Shown piece after piece: positions 1 through 8,673 of a DNA stretch of 64,000 nucleotides. This DNA comes from Nocardia cyriacigeorgica. Its GTDB lineage: Bacteria > Actinomycetota > Actinomycetes > Mycobacteriales > Mycobacteriaceae. The stretch's first letter is position 1; each line of letters begins with the position of its first letter. The notes under the pieces are model-generated. The model ran no database searches. It worked only from the letters and a program-made list of their open reading frames with translations, and had not been told where the DNA came from. The stretch covers positions 62,001 to 126,000 of the forward strand of contig NZ_VBUT01000005.1 of the NCBI RefSeq assembly GCF_005863245.1. Direction: 5' to 3'. The position numbers were made by a program, and so were the translations under genes.

Positions 1-3000
1 GCAGACCGTGGTGCGGGTACCCAGCATCGACGTCGGCGTGGACGTGGACCCGGCGATGTTCTACTCCGGTCTGGCCGCGGCGGGCTTGCAGTACGGTCCG
101 TCGTTCCAGCGGGTGACCTCGGTGCGGGTCGGCCGCGACGCGGTGGTCGCCACGGTCGACGGCTCGATCGCCGCCGATTCCGGTCACCTCGCCCACCCCG
201 CCGTCATCGACGCCGCCATGCAGTGCGCGGCGCTGTTGTTCGCCGACGAACGCATCAACGAGGGCGTGATGGTGCCCGTGGGTGTGGCCGCCGTTCGCCT
301 GCTGGCCGACCTGCCGGACAAGATCACCGTCGTCGTCCGCCGCGACCCGAACGCCAGGCTGCGGGCCGATGTGGATCTGCTCGACTCCGATCACCTGCTG
401 GTCGCCAGGCTGACCGGATTGCAGATCGGCGCGCTCAAGCCCGGCGACAGCCCGATGCACCGGATGGCCGACTTCTACTACAGCGACACCATGGAGGAGC
501 GGGACCCGATCGACCCGGCGGCGCTCGCCGACGCCGGGTCGGTGTCCACGGTCATCGTGGCGCTCGGCGCGGGCAGCCGCGCGGGCGAACTCGCGGCCGC
601 GCTGCCCGGTTCCCGGCTCTACATCGCCGATCCGGCCGGGGAATCACTGGAAGCCGACCTGGTCGCGAACCTGGCGGCCGCCAAAGCCGACGGCACCGAC
701 CGGCTACACGTCTGCATCGTCGCGGGCACCGTCGACGACGATATGGCCGACCTGTGGACGTTGAAGCGGCTCGCGGTCGCGGTGGACGAATTCGCCAACC
801 CACCCGTCGAGGGCGCCGACACCCCGCAATCGGTCTTCGGTGACGGCGTCGTCCACTGCACCCTGGTCACCGAAGGCGCGTTCACCCTGCCTGACAGCCA
901 GGTCCAGCCGAACCCGCGCCAGGCCGCACTGGCAGGCGCCCGGCGCGTGCTGCTCAACGAGCAGACCCCGCTGCGGTGGCGGCTCATCGACCTCGAGCCC
1001 GGCACCGCGATCGCCGACCTGGTGGCCGAACTGGCCGTGCCCGGCGCCTTCTCGCACGACAACTGCGACGAGGTGCTGTTGCGCGACGGCAAACGCTGGG
1101 CGCCGGTGGTCACCAAGCCGCTGCCGGACCGGCTCGAACAACTGGATGCGACGACACCGCTGACCGATCCGGAGGCGAACTTCACCCTCGACATCCCGCG
1201 CAACCGGCTGCTGTCGGCGCTGGCCTGGCGTGAATGCCCGCGCACGGCACCGGGAACCGGTCAGATCGAAGTTCGGATGCAGGTCATCGGCCTCAACTAC
1301 AAGGACCCGCTCAAGATCATCGGGCTGCTCGGCGAACGCGAGCTGGCACCGACCTACTTCGGCACCGTGCCAGGCATGGAAGGCGTCGGGACCGTGGTCC
1401 GGGTCGGCGCCGGCGTCGATGACGTCGCGGTCGGTGATCTGGTGGCGGTGGCGTCCAAAGGCATGATGCGCCGCTACGCCGTGGTGGACCGTCAGCTCGC
1501 CGTCGTGCTGCCCGCCGACACCGATCCCGCTCACTGCACCAGCACCATCGCCTTCGGCACCGCCGAATACGCGCTGCTGGACCTGGCCCGGCTGGAACCA
1601 GGGGAGACGGTGCTGATCCACGGCGCGGCCGGCGGTGTCGGCACGGCCGCCATCCAGGTGGCGAAGGCGCGCGGCGCCCGCATCATCGGCACCGCGAGCA
1701 CCGACGAACGGCGCGCCCATGTGCTGGCCCTCGGCGCCGACTACGCGGTGAATTCCCGTTCGCTCAACTTCGTCGACGATGTGCTGGCCCTGACCGGCGG
1801 CGCGGGCGCCGACGTGATCGTCAGCAGCGCACCGGGGGAGATCCTGCGGCAGAACTTCAATGCCGCCGCCGAATTCGGCCGCATCGTCGAGGTCGGCAAG
1901 GCCGATATCTACACCGGCGGCCTGCTGGAGCTGGCCAACTTCGACAAGAACCTCGCCTACTACTCGATGGACCTGGACCGGCTGGTCGCGGTGCAGCCGC
2001 AGCGGCTGGCCCGGCTGCTGGAGCGGGTGTTCGAGAAGGTCACCGACGGCACTTACACGCCGCTGCCGTACCAGCTGTACGAAACCGAAGAGGTGAGCAA
2101 GGCGTTCGAAGAGACGCTGCGCTCCTCGCGTCCGGCCCGGATCGCGTTGCGGATGGATTCACCGCAGCCGCCGGTGCGGCCCTACCTGCCCGAGATCGAG
2201 ATCAGCGACACCGCAAGCTATCTGGTCACCGGCGGATTCGGTGGGTTCGGCTTGGCGATCGGGCGCTGGCTGGCCTTGCGTGGTGCGCGCAGGCTGGTGC
2301 TGCTCGGGCGGCGCGGGCCTGCCACCGAGGAGGCGCGCCAGCAGCTCGAGGCGTGGCGCACTGTCGGCATCGAGGTGATCGAAGAACTCGCCGACGTCAC
2401 CGACGCGGACGCGATCGCCGAGGTCATCGCCCGCAACCACAGCGACGATCATCCGCTGCGCGGGGTGTTCCATGCCGCGGGCGCGGTGGCCGACAACCGC
2501 ATCTCGAAAATGGAGTTCGAGCAGCTGGACAAGGTGTACCGGCCGAAGGTGCACGGCGCGCAGGTGGTGCATCAGGCCGTCGCCGACGCCGGGATCACCC
2601 TGGACATGTTCGTGCTGTGCTCCTCGGGCGGTTCGATGTACGGCATCTACGGCCAGTACAACTACTGCGCGGCCAATGTCGCGGTGGAGGCACTGGCGGA
2701 GCAGTGGTCGCGGGCAGGTGAGCGGGCGCTGTGCATCGGCTGGGGCCATCTGTCCGGCGCCACCGGTGGCATGGCCGCCGACGAAACCGCCGAAAAGTAC
2801 CTCGACCTGGTCGGTTTCGGGCCGATCGACATGGCCGACGCCACCGCCTACATGGAGCAGACCCTGCGACTGGGCGTCTCGCGTGCGGCGATCATCCCCA
2901 CCGACTGGGCCAAACTGACCGGCACCTTCCCGCAGCTGGCCCGCACCGGCCGCACCATCGCCCTGGCCAAGGCCTCGGCCAAGGACACCTCGGAGCTGGC

Positions 3001-3430
3001 GCGGCTGCGCGAGGAACTGGCGGCCATGGAGGAGACCAAGCGCGGCCCCTACATCGCCCGCAAGATGGCCGAGGAACTGGCCGTGGTCATGGGTGTGCCG
3101 GTGGAGTCGATCGACATGACGGTTCCGGTGCCCGAACTGGGCCTGGACTCGCTGATGGCGGTGGAGTTGGGCGCCCGCGTCACCAAGACCCTCGGCATCG
3201 ACCTGATGTCGTTGCAGATGGGGCGCTCGTTCAGCCTGGAACAGGCCGGTCCGAAGGTGGCCGAGCTGATCCTCGCGCACGAGGCGGGGCAGTCGCAGCC
3301 GGTGCCGGAAGCGCCGGTGGTGGTCGCCGCCACGAACGGCCACAGCGACGACGGTGCCGCGCACGCGAACGGCAACGGCGCGACGGCGAGCGAGATCGTC
3401 GACGAATCGTCCATGGCCGTGGCGCGGTAG
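1..3430 (+). CDS. Highly reducing type I polyketide synthase, C-terminal part (DH-ER-KR-ACP), partial
   Basis: The reading frame is already open at the window edge, so the KS, AT and first DH half lie upstream. Counting from the first Met (base 8): the DH end carries the catalytic Asp in HPAVID (about residue 66); the enoylreductase spans about 415-714 with the NADPH loop HGAAGGVGTAA (about 537); the ketoreductase spans about 735-930 with TGGFGGFG and the active-site stretch YCAAN; the acyl carrier protein near 1043 has LGLDSL with the phosphopantetheine serine. Full KR/DH/ER reduction in this order is typical of Mas/Pks2-like synthases that make methyl-branched fatty acids. The acyltransferase and exporter genes that follow fit assembly of an acylated envelope lipid. 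The product itself cannot be read from the sequence. Confidence 0.93.
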   Translation, partial: QTVVRVPSIDVGVDVDPAMFYSGLAAAGLQYGPSFQRVTSVRVGRDAVVATVDGSIAADSGHLAHPAVIDAAMQCAALLFADERINEGVMVPVGVAAVRLLADLPDKITVVVRRDPNARLRADVDLLDSDHLLVARLTGLQIGALKPGDSPMHRMADFYYSDTMEERDPIDPAALADAGSVSTVIVALGAGSRAGELAAALPGSRLYIADPAGESLEADLVANLAAAKADGTDRLHVCIVAGTVDDDMADLWTLKRLAVAVDEFANPPVEGADTPQSVFGDGVVHCTLVTEGAFTLPDSQVQPNPRQAALAGARRVLLNEQTPLRWRLIDLEPGTAIADLVAELAVPGAFSHDNCDEVLLRDGKRWAPVVTKPLPDRLEQLDATTPLTDPEANFTLDIPRNRLLSALAWRECPRTAPGTGQIEVRMQVIGLNYKDPLKIIGLLGERELAPTYFGTVPGMEGVGTVVRVGAGVDDVAVGDLVAVASKGMMRRYAVVDRQLAVVLPADTDPAHCTSTIAFGTAEYALLDLARLEPGETVLIHGAAGGVGTAAIQVAKARGARIIGTASTDERRAHVLALGADYAVNSRSLNFVDDVLALTGGAGADVIVSSAPGEILRQNFNAAAEFGRIVEVGKADIYTGGLLELANFDKNLAYYSMDLDRLVAVQPQRLARLLERVFEKVTDGTYTPLPYQLYETEEVSKAFEETLRSSRPARIALRMDSPQPPVRPYLPEIEISDTASYLVTGGFGGFGLAIGRWLALRGARRLVLLGRRGPATEEARQQLEAWRTVGIEVIEELADVTDADAIAEVIARNHSDDHPLRGVFHAAGAVADNRISKMEFEQLDKVYRPKVHGAQVVHQAVADAGITLDMFVLCSSGGSMYGIYGQYNYCAANVAVEALAEQWSRAGERALCIGWGHLSGATGGMAADETAEKYLDLVGFGPIDMADATAYMEQTLRLGVSRAAIIPTDWAKLTGTFPQLARTGRTIALAKASAKDTSELARLREELAAMEETKRGPYIARKMAEELAVVMGVPVESIDMTVPVPELGLDSLMAVELGARVTKTLGIDLMSLQMGRSFSLEQAGPKVAELILAHEAGQSQPVPEAPVVVAATNGHSDDGAAHANGNGATASEIVDESSMAVAR

Positions 3431-3440
3431 GGGCGCCGAC

Positions 3441-4844
3441 ATGGTCGATTTCGGTCTCATCGATGAATGGACGCCCGCGCCCGGCCGGCTCATCACCTGG
3501 GTCGCCTCGCCGCGGTCGCTCGAACGGGCGCAACAGGCGCCGGTGCATCCGGCGCCGCCGTCGCTGCAACAGGAGCAGTATCTGCGGCTGGCCGACCGGC
3601 ACGCGCACGCCGAATTCCGGTTCTCCGGGCTGTGCCTGGTCACCGCGGAGATCCCGATCGGCGACCTGGACCGGGACGCGATGACCCGGGTGATCCACCA
3701 GTTCCTCTTGCGGCACGACACCTTCCGCACCTGGTTCGCCATCGAACCGGGCGGGACGGTGCGGCGGCATCTGGTGCCCGAGGACGCGGTCGAGTTCGTT
3801 CCGATCGATTACGGCCGGATCGACGACCCGGAATCCATTCGCACCCATGTGGAGAAGACGACTCCGGGGCCGTTCCAATGGGATTGCTTCACCTTCGGTG
3901 CGATCGAGCACGGCGAATCGACCACGGTGTACCTCGCCGTCGACCATCTGCACACCGACGGATTGGGTCAATACCTGTCCGCCTCGGACTTCGCACAGCT
4001 GTACGCGGGGCAGATGTGGGGTGCGGCGGAGCCGCTGCCGCCCGCGGCGAGCTACCTGGACTACTGCATCGCCGAACGCGCGCACAGCGACCGGCTGACC
4101 TTGTCGTCACCGGGTGTGCGTAAATGGCTGGAGTTGTTGCGCGGCAACGATAATCGGCTGCCGTCGTTTCCGCTGGATCTCGGCAAACGATCCGACGGAT
4201 ACAACCGCAGCGCCCACCGCAGCATCCTGCTGCTGGACGAGGACGACGCGGCCAGGTTCGAGCAGGTGTGCCGCGCGCACGACGCCGAATTCGTCGGCGG
4301 CGCGTTCGCGGCCGCGGCGCTGGCCGAACGCGAACTCACCGATTCCGACTACTACTTCGGAATGACGCCGATCAGTACCAGGACCTCGGCGGCCGAAGGC
4401 AATTCGGTCGGCTGGTACGTGACGCTGGTGCCGGTGGCGTTCCCACTCGGCCCGTCCACCACGTACACCCGGGCGCTGACCATCGCCCAGCGCGCCTACG
4501 AGAACGGGCTGCGGCTGGCGCCCACGTCCTTCCACCGCGTGCTGGAACTGCTGCCCGCCGATTCCGAGATCAAGGCCGAACCGGGCTGGGTCACCCCGAT
4601 GATCTCGTTCATCGACGCCAGGGATTTCGCCGGACACGAGTTCTTCGACGAGATCACCGCGGGCGTATACGCCAACCGCGCCGCCTCGGAGGAGGTGCTC
4701 ATCTGGATCAACCGGCTGCCGACGGGGACCTGGTTGAGCGTCATCTATCCCGGCACCGAGGTCGCGCACGCCTCGGTGGAACGCTATGTCGCCGCGATGA
4801 AATCGGTGTTCGTGGCGATCGCCGCGACCGCGGAATCCCGCTGA
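3441..4844 (+). CDS. PapA-like polyketide-associated acyltransferase (condensation-domain fold)
   Basis: 467 residues, with ATG 10 nt after the PKS stop. An HxxxDG-type motif, HLHTDG, is visible near residue 170, and the N-terminal half reads like a condensation/PapA domain (segments such as RHDTFRTWF). Relatives transfer the PKS-made acyl chain from its carrier protein to a sugar or diol hydroxyl, as PapA1/A2/A3 do in mycobacterial acyltrehaloses. The position directly after a Mas-like PKS supports that role. The open frame extends upstream into the PKS gene, but the 3441 start is the one that leaves no overlap. The acceptor is unknown. Confidence 0.85.
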   Translation: MVDFGLIDEWTPAPGRLITWVASPRSLERAQQAPVHPAPPSLQQEQYLRLADRHAHAEFRFSGLCLVTAEIPIGDLDRDAMTRVIHQFLLRHDTFRTWFAIEPGGTVRRHLVPEDAVEFVPIDYGRIDDPESIRTHVEKTTPGPFQWDCFTFGAIEHGESTTVYLAVDHLHTDGLGQYLSASDFAQLYAGQMWGAAEPLPPAASYLDYCIAERAHSDRLTLSSPGVRKWLELLRGNDNRLPSFPLDLGKRSDGYNRSAHRSILLLDEDDAARFEQVCRAHDAEFVGGAFAAAALAERELTDSDYYFGMTPISTRTSAAEGNSVGWYVTLVPVAFPLGPSTTYTRALTIAQRAYENGLRLAPTSFHRVLELLPADSEIKAEPGWVTPMISFIDARDFAGHEFFDEITAGVYANRAASEEVLIWINRLPTGTWLSVIYPGTEVAHASVERYVAAMKSVFVAIAATAESR

Positions 4845-4857
4845 CCCAGGAGGATAT

Positions 4858-5556
4858 GTGCCCACCGTGTTCCGGGATCCGTGGATTCCCGACGGCGAGA
4901 AGTCGGTGTATTCGGTCCGGCCCGCCGATCAGCCGCAGGGCTTCGAGATGACCAATCTCATCGTCCGGGAGCCGGGCGGGTACCTGTCGACGGTCGAGGC
5001 CCGTATCGGCGGGGCCGGGCGCGCGGGCACCGATCTGTCCATGACGATCGAGCAGCGGTTCAAACGGGCGGGCGAGCGGCTGCGGGCCGAGCACTACCGG
5101 GCCGAAACCCGGTCGGGGAGCATGGTGGTCTCGCGGGAAGAAGCGACCTTCCTGCATACCACGCACCTGCAACTCGGCGCGGGACCGGCGCCGTTTCCGC
5201 TGAACATCATGCCGATCGCCGGCGGGCTGACGCTGCTGCGCGGACTCGACTTCGCCGAGGGCCATGTGGAGCAGATCGACGTGTGGCTGGCGTTCTCGGT
5301 GCATTGGCCACTGATCGCCAAGATCGAAAAGCGCCTTGTCGTCGAGGTGCCCGCGGGCAGCGTGCCCTGCTGGCAGGTGCGGTTGCGGCCGGGGTTCGCA
5401 CAGGTGAACATGCTGCTGGACAAGGTGATCGGCGGGATCTTGCCGCCGTTCATCGCCCACTTCGAGGAGGCGCCGCCGCATCGGCTGGTGCGGATGAGCT
5501 TTCCCACCCAGCTGGCGCTGTCGGGGCAGCGCGCGCTCATGGAGCTCACGGCATGA
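4858..5556 (+). CDS. Conserved hypothetical protein of the PKS/PapA lipid cluster
   Basis: 232 residues from a GTG start with a clear GGAGG about 5 nt upstream; the overlapping ATG at 4856 is in another frame. No signal peptide or membrane helix is evident. The sequence is rich in beta-type segments with an aromatic C-terminal half, possibly a lipocalin- or DUF3108-like fold, but I do not recognise a family with confidence. It sits 13 nt after the acyltransferase and overlaps the exporter gene by an ATGA, so it is probably translated with both and may handle the lipid product or its intermediate. Confidence 0.75.
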   Translation: MPTVFRDPWIPDGEKSVYSVRPADQPQGFEMTNLIVREPGGYLSTVEARIGGAGRAGTDLSMTIEQRFKRAGERLRAEHYRAETRSGSMVVSREEATFLHTTHLQLGAGPAPFPLNIMPIAGGLTLLRGLDFAEGHVEQIDVWLAFSVHWPLIAKIEKRLVVEVPAGSVPCWQVRLRPGFAQVNMLLDKVIGGILPPFIAHFEEAPPHRLVRMSFPTQLALSGQRALMELTA

Positions 5557-6983
5557 CGATGGTGCCGGATCCGGCGACGCTGCGGCAGCAGGTGCGCACG
5601 GAGCTACCGGCCTGGCTGGCCTTCGCCGGCTGCCTGATCGCGGTGTTCATGCAGATGATCGACGTGACCATCGTCAACACCGCGCTGCCGGACCTCACCG
5701 CCGATCTGCACGCGTCGCGGTCGGCGCAGCTGCTGGTGATCTCCGGGTATTCGCTGGCCTTCGCCTGCACGCTGCTCACCGCCGCCCGGGTCGGGGCCAT
5801 GGTGGGCCGCCGGGCGATGTTCTTGGTTTCGGTGGCCGCGTTCACCGCCGCCTCGATCTGGTGCGGGCTGGCCACCGGGGCGACAGAGCTGGTGCTCGCC
5901 CGCGTGATCCAAGGCGCGGCGGGTGCCGGGATGGCGGCGCAGACGATCGCCATCCTCACCGCCAGCTTTCCCCGTGAACGTCATCCGCTGGTGTTCGCGC
6001 TGTACGGGGGCGTCGCCGGGTTCGCCGGGATGCTCGGGCCGATCGTCGGCGGTGCGCTGATCACCCTCGATATCGGCGGCTGGGGTTGGCGGTCGGTGTT
6101 CCTGATCAACTTGCCCATCGGAGTGCTCGCCTTCGGGCTGGCATGGCGGTACTTGCGGATGGGCCGCCCGGCCGGTCGGGAACGGCTCGACCTGGCCGGG
6201 GTGGCGCTGTCCACGGCCGGATTGTTCGCGCTGATATTCGCGCTCGCCGAGATCCAGCAGCGCGGGTGGGGCTGGGAGCTGGTCGCGCTGCTCGCGATCG
6301 GTTTCGCGGTGACGGCAATGTTTGTGATCCATCAGCGTAGGCAGGCCGGACGGGGCGGGCTTCCGTTGGTTCGGCTGGACCTGTTCGCCGACCGCGGCTT
6401 CCGCATCGGATCCGTGCTGGTCGGCGCGTTCTTCGGGCTGTTCACCGCTTTCGTCTTCGCCGCCTCGATCACCATGCAGGATGTGCTCGGCTATTCGCCG
6501 TGGCACACCGGGCTGGTGATGACGCTGTTCGCCCTCGGTGCGGGCACCGGAGCCGTCGGTTCGCTGTTTCTCGTGCAGCGCTGGGGGATTCGCGTCCTCG
6601 CGGCAGGGATCGCGCTGTTCGGTGGGTGCATGGCCGCGGGTGCGATATACCTGCACCTCAGCGGTGGCGAGATCAATGCGCTGCTGTGGGCGGGTCCGGT
6701 GTTCGCCTCGGGGTTCGGTGTCGGCATTTTCGGGGTGCAGTTGCAGCCGATCATGCTGTCCGGGTTGGACGCGGACCGTATGGCGGAGGCCTCCGGTGTG
6801 CTGCCGACCATCGAGCAGGTGGGTAACGCCGTCGGGCTCGCGGTGCTGACGACGCTGTTCTTCGGCTCGCACACCATCGGCGGCACGATCACCATGATGG
6901 CGGCGATAGCGGTCGTTGCGGTGGCGCTGGGTGCGTTGACGCTGGCGATGCCGGAGGCCGCCGACCGTTCTCGGGTCGAGTAG
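5553..6983 (+). CDS. MFS drug/lipid exporter, DHA2 (EmrB/QacA) type
   Basis: 476 residues, starting at the ATGA overlap with the preceding gene. About 14 hydrophobic segments are visible. Motif-C-like glycines follow the fifth helix (GGVAGFAGMLGPIVGGAL), and the first helix contains MQMIDVTIVNTALP, the D1 signature of 14-TMS DHA2 proteins. It is the last gene of the PKS-PapA operon, so it probably exports the acylated product or a precursor instead of a drug. A large hairpin follows at 7045-7093. Confidence 0.88.
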   Translation: MTMVPDPATLRQQVRTELPAWLAFAGCLIAVFMQMIDVTIVNTALPDLTADLHASRSAQLLVISGYSLAFACTLLTAARVGAMVGRRAMFLVSVAAFTAASIWCGLATGATELVLARVIQGAAGAGMAAQTIAILTASFPRERHPLVFALYGGVAGFAGMLGPIVGGALITLDIGGWGWRSVFLINLPIGVLAFGLAWRYLRMGRPAGRERLDLAGVALSTAGLFALIFALAEIQQRGWGWELVALLAIGFAVTAMFVIHQRRQAGRGGLPLVRLDLFADRGFRIGSVLVGAFFGLFTAFVFAASITMQDVLGYSPWHTGLVMTLFALGAGTGAVGSLFLVQRWGIRVLAAGIALFGGCMAAGAIYLHLSGGEINALLWAGPVFASGFGVGIFGVQLQPIMLSGLDADRMAEASGVLPTIEQVGNAVGLAVLTTLFFGSHTIGGTITMMAAIAVVAVALGALTLAMPEAADRSRVE

Positions 6984-7044
6984 CCGACGGCGTCCTTCTG
7001 CGGATCAGCTCGATCGCCGCGCACCGGATGTGTCTGCGGGGTTC

Positions 7045-7093
7045 TCACCGCCCGCTCGGCGGCATTCGGGCCGGATCCGATGGCGGGCGGTGA
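7045..7093. terminator. Bidirectional hairpin between convergent MFS and msrA genes
   Basis: Perfect 11-bp inverted repeat, TCACCGCCCGC at 7045-7055 and its complement at 7083-7093, with a 27-nt loop. It lies between the exporter stop (6983) and the msrA stop (7098). There is no T-tract, which is usual in high-GC actinobacteria. Confidence 0.5.
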
Positions 7094-7097
7094 TGGA

Positions 7098-7613
7098 CTA
7101 TTGCGCGGCCGTACTGCGCTTGGGCAGCTTCCAGCCCGGACGCGGGAAATGGCAGGTGTAGCCATCAGGGAAGCGCTCGAGGTAGTCCTGGTGTTCGGGC
7201 TCGGCCTCCCAGAACTCACTCGCCGGGGTCACCTCGGTGACCACCTTGCCCGGCCACAGCCCGGAATCCTCGACGTCGGCGATGGTCTCCAGCGCGGTCC
7301 GGCGCTGGTCCTCGTCGAGGTAGAAGATGGCCGACCGGTAGCTGGTGCCGATGTCGTTGCCCTGGCGATCCTTGGTGGTGGGGTCGTGGATCTGGAAGAA
7401 GAATTCCAGCAGGGCGCGGTAATCGGTCTGATCCGGGTCGTAGACGATCTCCACGGCCTCGGCATGCCCGGGATGATTGCGATAGGTGGGGTGGTCATTG
7501 CTGCCGCCGGTGTAGCCGACGCGGGTCGACAGCACGCCGGGCTGCTTGCGGATCAGGTCCTGCATCCCCCAGAAGCATCCGCCCGCCAGCACCGCTTTCC
7601 GTGGATTGCTCAT
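7098..7613 (-). CDS. msrA: Peptide-methionine (S)-S-oxide reductase MsrA
   Basis: 171 residues. The N-terminal GGCFWG motif carries the catalytic Cys13, and [12 protein letters not shown] and YRSAIFY are further family signatures. It repairs oxidised methionine in the cytosol using thioredoxin-type reductant. The resolving cysteines that some MsrA proteins carry at the C-terminus are not obvious here, and the tail ends KRSTAAQ. A strong purine-rich ribosome site (GGAGAAGGAGA) precedes the ATG. It is monocistronic. Confidence 0.95.
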   Translation of the reverse strand: MSNPRKAVLAGGCFWGMQDLIRKQPGVLSTRVGYTGGSNDHPTYRNHPGHAEAVEIVYDPDQTDYRALLEFFFQIHDPTTKDRQGNDIGTSYRSAIFYLDEDQRRTALETIADVEDSGLWPGKVVTEVTPASEFWEAEPEHQDYLERFPDGYTCHFPRPGWKLPKRSTAAQ

Positions 7614-8000
7614 GCCGTCTCCTTCTCCTCACCGTCCCGTTTGCCGAGGTCCGGGTCCGTGCTGCACCCGGCCTTCCGGTCGACCCGTAGAACATGTCGA
7701 TCCACCGGATAATTCCGCACCGCGGGGGCAGCGGCAAGGACCAGCGTGCGGGGGGCTCGGCCGGACAGGGTGCGACGGGCCTCGGCCGGAGCGCGGCCGG
7801 CCCTCGGCGGACAGTGCGCGACCGCGCTGTCGCGCCGGTGGACGCCGGGCATCCTCCGAGTGCTTCCGCCTGTCCTTGGATAGCTACTCCTCGGCGAACA
7901 CCCTTGTGGCGCAACAGCATATCGATGACAATGAAACGGGCCGTCATTCGGCTCCAGGGGACGTATCGGCCGTCGCGCCGCACCGACAAGTGGGGATCAG
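7614..8000. other. 387-bp gene-free divergent intergenic region
   Basis: It separates the starts of msrA (minus) and the secreted protein (plus) and must hold both promoters. The open frames crossing it have no ribosome site and read as low-complexity arginine/proline translations. I see no convincing operator palindrome. Confidence 0.5.
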
Positions 8001-8567
8001 ATGAGAGTCAAACGCTTCACCGCCACCGCTGTACTCGCCATCGGAATGCTCGGAGCGACCACCGGCGTCGTTCACGCTCACCCGGCGTCACCGGCCATCG
8101 AAACCATCGCGGTGCAGGGCGCCGAACAAGGCATCGGCTACACCGCCGCGCCGACCGCCGATGGCACGGCCGTCGCCGCCACCGTCGACCAGGGCGGATT
8201 CGCGCTGACCGCGGGCGGCACAGCCGTCACCCTCACCGATGGCACCGGCCGGGTCGTCCTCACGCTCCCGATGGCCTTCGTCGCCGACGGTCACAAATTC
8301 GGCCTCACGCCGCAGATCACCGACGCCGGCCGGACCCTCACCCTCACCCCGGTCGGCGCGCCCGCCGCCACCACCGACCGCCTCGCCTCCTTCGTCGACG
8401 ACGACGCGGCCACCCTGGCCCGCAAACAGCACAACGCCGGTGTCGGGGCGCTCATCGGCGCCGGAATCGGCGCGGTCCTCGGATTCTTCCTCGGTGGCGT
8501 CGGCGCCCTGGTCACGGTGCCGATCGGTGCCGGGATCGGAGCCCTGATCGGATTCGCCACGCCGTAG
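8001..8567 (+). CDS. Secreted protein of a Nocardia-type expanded family
   Basis: 188 residues. There is an N-terminal Sec signal peptide (KR, then hydrophobic AVLAIGMLGATTGVVHA) with likely cleavage after AHA. A beta-rich middle section follows, then a C-terminal glycine-rich hydrophobic segment (about 150-185, repeated GAGIGA) that could insert in a membrane or act as a glycine-zipper. Similar small secreted proteins of unknown function occur in many copies in Nocardia genomes; this placement is from memory of the family. No enzyme motif is seen. Confidence 0.8.
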   Translation: MRVKRFTATAVLAIGMLGATTGVVHAHPASPAIETIAVQGAEQGIGYTAAPTADGTAVAATVDQGGFALTAGGTAVTLTDGTGRVVLTLPMAFVADGHKFGLTPQITDAGRTLTLTPVGAPAATTDRLASFVDDDAATLARKQHNAGVGALIGAGIGAVLGFFLGGVGALVTVPIGAGIGALIGFATP

Positions 8568-8673
8568 TTTCCGCATCATCGGCCCACGTCGCCGATCGCG
8601 TCGGCTCCTGCGGGTTCGGCAGTACTGCTGCCGCACCGCAGTCGTGGCGACCGTGGCGGGCGGGTACGCGAGT

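Noticed and set aside
2159..3742. 527-residue open frame antisense to the PKS
   Set aside because: Arginine/histidine-rich translation with no motif; the PKS KR and ACP are clear on the plus strand.
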